Shown: piece by piece, positions 1-4,924 of the stretch | How positions within the stretch are numbered: position 1 is the first letter of the stretch | How the letters are laid out: every line of letters begins with the position of its first letter | From: a virus | DNA: 32,935 bases | Direction: 5' to 3' (one strand) | IMG/VR virus record: IMGVR_UViG_3300010885_006365 | Coordinates: 1-32,935 of that record | The notes under the pieces: generated by a model | What the model saw: the letters and a program-made list of their open reading frames with translations, nothing else | Told to the model about the DNA's origin: nothing | Database searches by the model: none | Program-made: the position numbers and the translations under genes

Positions 1-181
1 TTGTAAATACATTCTTTTCGCCTGCATTATATCTATTTAATAAGCTAATCATTTGTTCATCTGTAATAATCTTTAAAGTAGTTTCTTTTGGTGCTTCTAC
101 AGTATCAGCATCCTTTGTATCATCAATTAAGAATAAACCATTTAAAGCATACTTGCGTGCATAACTACTGGATGCGCCAAA
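1..181. repeat. Left copy of a near-identical terminal direct repeat
   Basis: Bases 1-181 align without gaps to 32755-32935 with 11 mismatches (my count: positions 13, 53, 56, 62, 82, 128, 155, 157, 158, 164 and 170). Nine mismatches are silent in the ERF frame. The other two change Thr to Pro and Asn to Asp. The likeliest cause is a circular or terminally redundant genome assembled from a mixed population, so that the two ends carry different alleles. Two real ERF-like genes are less likely, because each end holds only part of one. Confidence 0.85.
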
Positions 182-481
182 CGATTGAGCGATGTCCATA
201 CCTTTACGATTTGGGTCAATCCCGGCAGATGCCTTTACAATAGCTTCATTAAATAATTTACCATCTTTATAATCAAATAAAACTGCTTTACTTTCAACGT
301 AAAGAAATCCATTTGCATCCTTAATTTCATCACTAATAATTAACTGCATATTATATTTTAATAGTAAAGGTTTTACAGCTTCTAGAATGTCCTCGCAGTT
401 TCTGTACTTGTACTTACCAAATGCGTTAAATTGGTTCTTTGGTGCTTTTAATTCGTTTTGAATTTTTGTTAAATTTGTCAT
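1..481 (-). CDS. erf: ERF-family single-strand annealing protein, N-terminal part (runs off the window edge)
   Basis: Reads from an ATG at 481 off the left edge: 160 codons starting MTNLTKIQNELKAPKNQFNA, with a KYKYRNCEDILEAVKPLLLK block near residues 24-43 and FGASSSYARKYALNGLF near 101-117, both typical of the ERF superfamily. ERF proteins anneal single-stranded DNA in phage recombination, usually beside an exonuclease; the YqaJ-type exonuclease here is two genes on if the molecule is circular (32482-31844). Bases 1-181 align with 32755-32935, which hold the C-terminal part, so the intact protein would be about 185 residues. The start follows an A-rich leader (AAATTTAAAAACTAAAAAAC) with no Shine-Dalgarno site. 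The family call is by motif recognition. Confidence 0.8.
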   Translation of the reverse strand, partial: MTNLTKIQNELKAPKNQFNAFGKYKYRNCEDILEAVKPLLLKYNMQLIISDEIKDANGFLYVESKAVLFDYKDGKLFNEAIVKASAGIDPNRKGMDIAQSFGASSSYARKYALNGLFLIDDTKDADTVEAPKETTLKIITDEQMISLLNRYNAGEKNVFT

Positions 482-486
482 GTTTT

Positions 487-753
487 TTAGTTTTTAAATT
501 TATGTAAAAAAATAGTTCCCAATTTTGTAAGGTTATTTAAATAATAACCTTCTAATCTAAATTTTATAGCCTCATGCTTTTTTAATTCAGCTAATAATAA
601 ATCTATTGACTTGTAAGCTAATCGTACATAAGAGTATGGATGTTCAAAGCTGATTAAATCACGTTCGGTTTGCTTTATCCTGCCATTACATTTGGCAATC
701 ATGTCCAGGATAGCATCCATTTTAAACAGCAGTAGTTGACTTTGTTTTATCAT
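487..753 (-). CDS. Small early protein of unknown function (88 aa)
   Basis: An 88-residue, lysine-rich, probably all-helical protein (MIKQSQLLLFKMDAILDMIA...). I do not recognise it. It starts at an ATG after the leader CTAAAACCTAAAAAC, one of the shared early leaders, and its stop lies inside the leader of the ERF gene, 6 bases before the ERF ATG. The position just before the recombination genes suggests an early role, but that is inference. A promoter-like TATTTTTG lies upstream without a convincing -33 partner. Its start region (744-764) is the best match to the complementary segment at 1962-1985. Confidence 0.7.
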   Translation of the reverse strand: MIKQSQLLLFKMDAILDMIAKCNGRIKQTERDLISFEHPYSYVRLAYKSIDLLLAELKKHEAIKFRLEGYYLNNLTKLGTIFLHKFKN

Positions 754-823
754 GTTTTTAGGTTTTAGTAAAAGTACAAAAATAGTTTTAATCTACAAAG
801 TTTTATTTATTAAAATGCACTTT

Positions 824-1177
824 CTATTGTGCAATTTTATGCTCAACTTCAATTACTTCGCCACTTAATAAAGCATCAACCATGCTATCAATAGTAGCTT
901 TACCTTTCTCATCCAGTTGAAGCATTTTTTCAGCTATATCGGAATAAAACAAAGTATCTCCCTGACTAATAGCCTCTTTATAAAATTGTTTGCTACTATC
1001 TTTTAACCTTGTTAATATGTCTGCTTCAATCCAGTTCAGCCGGTCTACATAGGTTTTAAATATTTTTTTAACCCTGAATTCGTTATCTAATGCGATGGCA
1101 TCAAAATAAGCCTTTGCGTTGGTTACATGGATAAGTGCTTTTGCAATGTCGAAGGTTTCTTTTTTATAGTTTGTCAT
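824..1177 (-). CDS. Early protein of unknown function (117 aa)
   Basis: A 117-residue soluble protein (MTNYKKETFDIAKALIHVTN...), predicted mainly helical, with a LNWIEADILTRLKD stretch near residues 48-61. No family recognised. Its ATG lies inside the end of the preceding 81-residue gene (14-base overlap), so the two are probably translationally coupled. A small hairpin (TGCAC, 8-base loop, GTGCA, then TTTT) overlaps its last codons and stop; it could act as a weak terminator. The 70 bases after the gene hold only this hairpin and the leader of the next gene. Confidence 0.7.
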   Translation of the reverse strand: MTNYKKETFDIAKALIHVTNAKAYFDAIALDNEFRVKKIFKTYVDRLNWIEADILTRLKDSSKQFYKEAISQGDTLFYSDIAEKMLQLDEKGKATIDSMVDALLSGEVIEVEHKIAQ

Positions 1178-1409
1178 ATTCTTTTAAGGCTTGTTTTTCT
1201 AGTGTTTCAAAATGTGTTTCAATGTATTTATTGATTATCTCCAGTTCTTCTTTTGTATGCTTACTTTCAATTTCAAAGTTTTCTACAATATAATAAGAGT
1301 CAAATTTTACTAACCCAAATTCATCATTATAACTATCATTTAAGCAGTCAAAGTGTGGGTATAATTCTACATCAATATACTCATCAAAGTGTTCTATTTC
1401 TATCTCCAT
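1164..1409 (-). CDS. Acidic early protein of unknown function (81 aa)
   Basis: Very acidic 81-residue protein starting MEIEIEHFDEYIDVELYPHF, with many Glu and Asp and a helical C-terminal half. Small acidic proteins are common among phage early genes and sometimes mimic DNA, but nothing here shows that. The ATG follows the leader TTAAAAACCTAAAA. It overlaps the next gene (117 aa) by 14 bases. Confidence 0.65.
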   Translation of the reverse strand: MEIEIEHFDEYIDVELYPHFDCLNDSYNDEFGLVKFDSYYIVENFEIESKHTKEELEIINKYIETHFETLEKQALKEYDKL

Positions 1410-1426
1410 TTTTTAGGTTTTTAATG

Positions 1427-1501
1427 TTATAAATACTGGCGTAAATAAATCAAGCCAATTAAAGCAATAAATAAGATTTTTTCTTCTGTAGATAGTTTCA
1501 T
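1427..1501 (-). CDS. 24-residue membrane peptide
   Basis: A micro-ORF, MKLSTEEKILFIALIGLIYL then RQYL: a charged N-terminus followed by one hydrophobic segment long enough to span a membrane. Its ATG overlaps the TGA of the preceding 32-residue ORF as ATGA, a sign of translational coupling, and a leader (TTAAAAACCGAAAATC) precedes it. Together the two ORFs fill a gap that would otherwise be empty. Function unknown. Confidence 0.5.
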   Translation of the reverse strand: MKLSTEEKILFIALIGLIYLRQYL

Positions 1502-1596
1502 GATTTTCGGTTTTTAAGTTCTTTTAAAATTAGGTTAAATGCTGCTGCCCTTTGCGATGGATGAATTGTTAATAAAAATTTATAGACTGATAACAT
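1498..1596 (-). CDS. 32-residue basic peptide
   Basis: A micro-ORF beginning MLSVYKFLLTIHPSQRAAAF and ending KELKNRKS, with an amphipathic hydrophobic N-terminal half and a basic tail. Its TGA overlaps the ATG of the 24-residue membrane peptide. A hairpin (GTGCG, 7-base loop, CGCAC, at 1604-1620) lies just upstream of its ATG and might restrict translation or end the preceding transcript. No homology recognised; coding status rests on the ATGA coupling and lack of a competing gene. Confidence 0.4.
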   Translation of the reverse strand: MLSVYKFLLTIHPSQRAAAFNLILKELKNRKS

Positions 1597-1630
1597 AAAG
1601 TAAGTGCGTTACAGTCGCACCCCTGTTTTT

Positions 1631-1780
1631 TTATAATAATCCTTTTTCTTTTAAAAATTGTTTTACTATTATTTTTGAGTCATTAAAATTTTTACCACTT
1701 AATAACATTTCTATTTTTACCATATTGATAAAAGTAGTTTCAATTTTTTTTGTTGCGTAGTTGTTAAAATCTTGTGTCAT
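1631..1780 (-). CDS. First early gene, unknown function (49 aa)
   Basis: A 49-residue basic, helical protein (MTQDFNNYATKKIETTFINM...). A longer reading exists to 1831, but its extra 17 residues are encoded by the A-rich leader, so I chose the internal ATG at 1780, which sits right after AACCTAAAAACTAAAAAA, the fullest version of the early leader. It is the first gene after the control region, a common place for phage host-takeover or regulatory proteins. No family recognised. Confidence 0.55.
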   Translation of the reverse strand: MTQDFNNYATKKIETTFINMVKIEMLLSGKNFNDSKIIVKQFLKEKGLL

Positions 1781-1828
1781 TTTTTTAGTTTTTAGGTTGT
1801 TATTGTTTTTGTTTCTGCAAGCAAATTG

Positions 1829-1890
1829 CAAATTATATTTTACACTACCAAATTTATTTTATAAATAAGGTAAATTATTTTATAAAAATA
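1829..1890 (-). promoter_or_regulatory. Probable early promoter/operator region with tandem AT-rich repeats
   Basis: Two perfect 12-bp copies of TTATTTTATAAA (plus strand) lie at 1854-1865 and 1875-1886, 21 bp apart, about two helical turns; each contains a TTTATAAA palindrome core. On the minus strand the first copy runs into TAAATTTG (1856-1849), which fits the Bacteroidota -7 box TAnnTTTG, although I see no good TTTG at -33. A second box-like sequence, TATAATTTG, lies at 1837-1829. Its position before the early genes and after the late terminator supports a promoter with operators. Confidence 0.4.
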
Positions 1891-1925
1891 GCTGAAACGC
1901 TATGCAGGCTTGACTATTATTTTTT

Positions 1926-1960
1926 AAAAAAAAATTCCCAAATGTAGAAACATCCGGGAA
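1926..1960 (-). terminator. Rho-independent terminator of the late transcript
   Basis: On the minus strand, TTCCC pairs with GGGAA (1956-1960 with 1935-1939), then a small internal loop, then ATGT/ACAT closed by a 4-base loop, followed directly by nine T (1934-1926). It lies just after the HEXXH protein gene, the last gene of the long late array, and before the early control region. It probably ends late transcription and insulates the early promoter. Confidence 0.8.
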
Positions 1961-1961
1961 T

Positions 1962-1995
1962 AACCTAAAAAATCCATGATAAAACCTAAAAACTA
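1962..1995 (-). other. Segment complementary to early-gene start regions
   Basis: Read on the plus strand, this segment repeats the early leader pattern: AACCTAAAAA (1962-1971), CATGATAAAAC (1975-1985) and AACCTAAAAACTA (1983-1995). Minus-strand RNA from here is therefore antisense to early leaders: 21 paired bases with one 3-base bulge against 744-764 (start of the 88-residue gene), and 13 bases against the leader of the 49-residue gene. It sits immediately before the terminator, so it could be a small regulatory RNA cut from the late 3' end. Function is inferred only. Confidence 0.35.
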
Positions 1996-2246
1996 TCGTC
2001 CTGCATTGGTGTCAAATTGCTATTATCTACCTGTCTATATTGCTCGTTCCATAAAATGTTACACAAATTTACTGATAATTTTACAATAAATGCCTCATCT
2101 TTTTTTGGTAAATAAATGTGCAAACTTTCGTGTATTAATATCTCTAAAAGTTTTTTACCTTTTATCCTACTATCAATCTCAATAGTGCCTTCGCCCAAAT
2201 GCGCTTGCCCATATAAACCCCTTAATTTTTTATATACTATTTTCAC
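1986..2246 (-). CDS. Small HEXXH zinc-metallopeptidase-like protein (86 aa)
   Basis: An 86-residue protein with HESLH at residues 39-43, the HEXXH zinc-binding motif of metallopeptidases, preceded by a hydrophobic helix (KLLEILIHESLH) as in SprT- and IrrE-like folds. A third ligand is not obvious, though DEA follows at about residues 50-52. It starts with GTG at 2246, overlapping the TGA of the preceding gene as GTGA, so coupled translation is likely. It is the last gene of the late array. Possible roles are processing of a virion or host protein; the family is not firmly recognised. Confidence 0.6.
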   Translation of the reverse strand: MKIVYKKLRGLYGQAHLGEGTIEIDSRIKGKKLLEILIHESLHIYLPKKDEAFIVKLSVNLCNILWNEQYRQVDNSNLTPMQDDSF

Positions 2247-2416
2247 ATCCCAAACATTTTTTTAAATTGCTCAACTACTGGGTCCTTAATTTCATCAATA
2301 CTATAAACTTTTAAACGCTCACGAAGTTTTATATCTGCCCTGAATTGATTTTCAGCCTCTATAATAGTCTGCATCTTTTTACCAAATATCTCAAACTTTA
2401 CAGTATATTTTTTCAT
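2243..2416 (-). CDS. Small basic protein of unknown function (57 aa)
   Basis: A 57-residue ORF starting MKKYTVKFEIFGKKMQTIIE and ending KKMFGM. The first half looks like a beta hairpin (YTVKFEIFGKKMQTIIEAE), followed by a charged helix. The ATG at 2416 lies just after the stop of the metallophosphoesterase gene (2418), and its TGA overlaps the GTG of the next gene. This tight packing supports it as a real gene. No family recognised. Confidence 0.65.
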   Translation of the reverse strand: MKKYTVKFEIFGKKMQTIIEAENQFRADIKLRERLKVYSIDEIKDPVVEQFKKMFGM

Positions 2417-2417
2417 G

Positions 2418-3437
2418 CTAAAATATGTGTGTTAACCTTGCAATTTGTCCATGTGTTTTGTGCATTAAAAAACCCTCTATTGCTTTTGGTGCGTGTTGGT
2501 AGCCGTTTCGGTGATGCCAACTATCCGTACCGCTTGCACTCCTTAAACTTTCAATGCATACGCTTCCTATATCCTTTGCACTTTTGTGATGAATATGGTG
2601 CGTAAAAAAATAACGATGGTTACAACCTGCCCAATCGTTTGCAGCTTCTTGTGCCATTAATAATGGTAGGTCGTTTAACTTTGCTCCATCTCCATGTGTT
2701 GTGCCTATAAGGTTAGAATGATATTTAAAATACTTTCTATGTGCCGGTGTTACATTAAATGTAACTTGTTTGCACTTACTAAACCAACTGTTAATAGTAT
2801 CCGCTAAAAAAAATCCGTTTGTATAATCATGATTTGAAGGGTCGTATTGAATATGCACTGGCGCAATTTGAATTAACTTCTCTATTGTTTCAATGTAGAT
2901 TTGTTTAGCTATTGTAAATGCATCGTACCACATAACGCTGCTATCCTGAAACGTACCACCTGTAGTTGTATTTTTTGGAGTATCTACGTGCAAAATATCA
3001 TTGCCTATAATTAATAAAATTTTATCTACATGAAAACCTTGCACTTTTGCTAATATTCCATCTACACCATCCCTTACCCTTTGTACTGCAATTTGCTCGT
3101 TATATTCCTCTCCTGTTTCAATTGCCTTGCATAGCTTACCGATGTGGATGTCTGCAGGGTCAATTACTAATAAATGCCCATCGTTATTTGAAGGATAATA
3201 AACATTTGGGTAAACTGGCGCATATTGTTGCATCTCGCTTACTATCTCATCACGCATCTCAAAGTAGTTTTTATCATTTGTTTTTACAAACATTGATATA
3301 CTTTTTGACTTATGCCAGTAGTGTTTTACATCGCCAATTGGTATGCCATTAGCTTCGCAATCATCGCTTAATGCTTTATGTGTTTTGCGATAATCTAAAA
3401 CAATATTGTATTCGGTTTTGCTGATACGAGGGCGCAT
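2418..3437 (-). CDS. Calcineurin-like metallophosphoesterase (phage type)
   Basis: A 339-residue protein with the metal-binding blocks of calcineurin-like phosphoesterases in order: DIH at 96-98, GND at 145-147, SNHD at 201-204, THGD at 247-250 and a His-rich HHIHH at 280-284. Residues 1-60 look like a small DNA-binding or adaptor region. Such enzymes hydrolyse phosphodiesters of nucleotides, nucleic acids or other substrates. The position downstream of the lysis genes gives no direct clue to its target; late nucleic-acid processing is a guess. A possible promoter lies just upstream (3455-3487). Confidence 0.75.
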   Translation of the reverse strand: MRPRISKTEYNIVLDYRKTHKALSDDCEANGIPIGDVKHYWHKSKSISMFVKTNDKNYFEMRDEIVSEMQQYAPVYPNVYYPSNNDGHLLVIDPADIHIGKLCKAIETGEEYNEQIAVQRVRDGVDGILAKVQGFHVDKILLIIGNDILHVDTPKNTTTGGTFQDSSVMWYDAFTIAKQIYIETIEKLIQIAPVHIQYDPSNHDYTNGFFLADTINSWFSKCKQVTFNVTPAHRKYFKYHSNLIGTTHGDGAKLNDLPLLMAQEAANDWAGCNHRYFFTHHIHHKSAKDIGSVCIESLRSASGTDSWHHRNGYQHAPKAIEGFLMHKTHGQIARLTHIF

Positions 3438-3450
3438 AGTTATTTTTTTT

Positions 3451-3487
3451 GTAACAAATATATATTAAAATCGTTACAGATTATAAA
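3451..3487 (-). promoter_or_regulatory. Possible promoter before the metallophosphoesterase gene
   Basis: On the minus strand TATATTTG (3462-3455) matches the Bacteroidota -7 box TAnnTTTG, and TTTA (3487-3484) stands 21 bases upstream as a near-match to the -33 TTTG. The box is flanked by an inverted repeat, GTAAC/GTTAC (3477-3473 and 3455-3451). It would give a leader of about 10-15 bases. This is the longest gap in the lysis/late end, but the match is imperfect. Confidence 0.3.
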
Positions 3488-3899
3488 GCTGCCATTCTGC
3501 TAATCTTCTTTTGGTTAAACCCAACAAAGGTTTGCCGTTTACTTTATTCCATTTAGAAAATTGAAACCTGATATTTTCATCTTTTGGGTTGGCATTAATT
3601 CTGCGCAATAAAGTTGAATAAGTCAATGCGCCAACTCCGCAATTGTAAGCAAAACTAACAAGGCTATCAAATTGGTTTTGAGTCACATTATTTGCCAATT
3701 TATTCACTGAATTAGCTACATTTAAAAGGTCATTCATTAACAATCGTTCTGCTTCTACTTGAGTAATTGTAGTTCCTAACTTTACTCCTAACGTATGCCC
3801 ATAACCAATTGTATTAACTCCGGCAGGACATTTATAAGCTGTTAACTTGCAGCCTTCAAACTTTTTAACTAAATCAACACAATTTTGCGATGGCTTCAT
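3474..3899 (-). CDS. GH24 lysozyme-type endolysin
   Basis: A 141-residue muramidase of the T4/lambdoid lysozyme family (GH24) that would cleave the glycan backbone of peptidoglycan at lysis. It has FEG with catalytic Glu15, the AYKCPAGVNTIGYGHT block (19-34) and the family's usual compact length. The E-8-x-5-T triad is Glu15, Cys24, Thr30: cysteine stands where T4 has aspartate, which I recall as common in RrrD-like lysozymes. No signal peptide or SAR segment is visible, so release should depend on a holin. The ATG overlaps the stop of the spanin candidate as ATGA. Confidence 0.92.
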   Translation of the reverse strand: MKPSQNCVDLVKKFEGCKLTAYKCPAGVNTIGYGHTLGVKLGTTITQVEAERLLMNDLLNVANSVNKLANNVTQNQFDSLVSFAYNCGVGALTYSTLLRRINANPKDENIRFQFSKWNKVNGKPLLGLTKRRLAEWQLYNL

Positions 3900-4381
3900 G
3901 ATAATCTTTTTACAATCAGTTTAAACAAGTAAGGTATTGAAAGGCAAACAATAAAAATAATAAGCCATTTTATAACCTTGTTTTTATTACTAATCTTATA
4001 ATTTAAAATATTTTCATTTGTAGTTAAATTATATATCTGCTGCTGTAATAACTTAATCTTTGCGCTATCTTCAATGCTTTTATAAATTGTTATTTGTGGC
4101 AAATTATATGGCACTTTTACAAACTTTGTAAACTTTAATTTAATTGTGTCATGTCCTTTGATTATTACGCTATCGTGTATAGCTTCAGGGCAATCAATGT
4201 AAATCAATTTTTCGTTGGTAATAGTGTCAAACTTTACATTATAACAAGGGAATGCATTACGAGCGATTTTAGCTACAATTTCAGGATGGTAATACAAAGC
4301 CTTGCCGACTTGTTTTTCAGCCTTTTTAGAGCCATAACAAGCCGACAAAACCAAAATAATTATTAAACTACAATACCGCAT
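3896..4381 (-). CDS. Candidate unimolecular spanin (lipoprotein with C-terminal membrane helix)
   Basis: A 161-residue protein with a lipoprotein signal (IIILVLSAC, lipobox Cys15), a beta-rich middle, a helical stretch around residues 105-135 (KIKLLQQQIYNLTT...) and one strong C-terminal membrane segment (KWLIIFIVCLSIPYLFKLIV, about 138-157). An outer-membrane lipid anchor plus an inner-membrane anchor in one chain is the layout of a u-spanin such as T1 gp11, which fuses the membranes in the last step of lysis. Its place directly before the endolysin supports this. It starts within the end of the second small membrane protein gene. Function is inferred from topology and context. Confidence 0.65.
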   Translation of the reverse strand: MRYCSLIIILVLSACYGSKKAEKQVGKALYYHPEIVAKIARNAFPCYNVKFDTITNEKLIYIDCPEAIHDSVIIKGHDTIKLKFTKFVKVPYNLPQITIYKSIEDSAKIKLLQQQIYNLTTNENILNYKISNKNKVIKWLIIFIVCLSIPYLFKLIVKRLS

Positions 4382-4529
4382 TGTGGTCTTTTACTAGATA
4401 ACCAAAAATGCCAATCAAAGCTGCATAGCCTAACTGCTTCCAATTAATACTTCCAGTTTCTAAAATTGGAGTAATTGCCACAATTGTAGCCGTGATAATA
4501 CCCATTAAAGTTGTTTGCCAATTTTTCAT
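4368..4529 (-). CDS. Small two-helix membrane protein, holin candidate (53 aa)
   Basis: A 53-residue protein starting MKNWQTTLMGIITATIVAIT, with hydrophobic segments at about 6-22 and 33-45 and a charged C-terminal tail (VKDHNAVL). The reading frame extends further upstream, but the internal ATG at 4529 overlaps the preceding TGA as ATGA, which fixes the start. Size, topology and position before the spanin candidate and endolysin suggest a holin, or the antiholin partner of the previous gene. Confidence 0.65.
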   Translation of the reverse strand: MKNWQTTLMGIITATIVAITPILETGSINWKQLGYAALIGIFGYLVKDHNAVL

Positions 4530-4681
4530 TTTATTTTTTTTATGTTTATATAAATAGAGATGCAGCCAGAAATGATGGCTATTAATGCAGCCATGATAGT
4601 TGTATAAACTTGTACATCTTTGAGCGTAATAAAAGCAATCCATGCACTTGCCCCACTTATAATTGCGCTAATTTTTTCCAT
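4526..4681 (-). CDS. Small two-helix membrane protein, holin candidate (51 aa)
   Basis: A 51-residue protein starting MEKISAIISGASAWIAFITL, with hydrophobic segments at about 6-20 and 27-47 and a lysine-rich tail (INIKKIK). Its ATG overlaps the preceding stop as TAATG and its TGA overlaps the next start as ATGA, so all three genes are tightly coupled. Short two-helix proteins with basic tails next to an endolysin are typical holins. Which of the two acts as holin and which as antiholin cannot be told from the sequence. Confidence 0.65.
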   Translation of the reverse strand: MEKISAIISGASAWIAFITLKDVQVYTTIMAALIAIISGCISIYINIKKIK

Positions 4682-4914
4682 TACGCTTCCCATGGTTTTG
4701 CATTAATCAATGCGTCACTAATTACGCTGTCATCCGTACCCCAACTTTGTATTATCTCATTTGGCACAATCCAGTTTCCATCTTTCAAAGAAATGCCTTC
4801 AGCACTTTGTAAAGTATAGTAAATCATATTGTCAGGGTAATTAATACGCCATGAAATTTGGGTAATTGTTTTACCAAATGCCGGTATTGTTTTTTCTAAT
4901 TGAGCTGTAATCAT
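4681..4914 (-). CDS. Small protein between fibre and lysis genes (77 aa)
   Basis: A 77-residue soluble protein (MITAQLEKTIPAFGKTITQI...), probably beta-rich with a Trp-containing core (ISWRINYPDN, DGNWIVPNEIIQSWG). It follows the tail fibre gene by 10 bases and is coupled to the first holin candidate by TAATG. Small proteins here are often fibre chaperones or accessory fibre subunits, but I do not recognise the family. Confidence 0.6.
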   Translation of the reverse strand: MITAQLEKTIPAFGKTITQISWRINYPDNMIYYTLQSAEGISLKDGNWIVPNEIIQSWGTDDSVISDALINAKPWEA

Positions 4915-4924
4915 TTTTTTATTT

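Noticed and set aside
1604-1620. GTGCG/CGCAC hairpin as a terminator
   Set aside because: Only 5 bp, and on the minus strand it is not followed by a T-run; the T-rich side faces the plus strand, where no gene ends.
1631-1831. Longer 66-codon version of the first early gene
   Set aside because: The extra N-terminal residues (MQFACRNKNNNNLKTKK) are encoded by the A-rich leader itself; the ATG at 1780 fits the leader spacing of other early genes.
1976-2090. Plus-strand ATG at 1976 after AACCTAAAAAATCC, which looks like an early leader plus gene start
   Set aside because: The frame gives only about 37 codons of unconvincing sequence and runs through the minus-strand HEXXH gene. I treat the similarity as complementarity to early leaders.
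4368-4643. 91-codon version of the second small membrane protein
   Set aside because: Its first 38 residues are an out-of-frame reading of the preceding 51-residue gene; ATG 4529 has an ATGA junction and a normal holin-size product.
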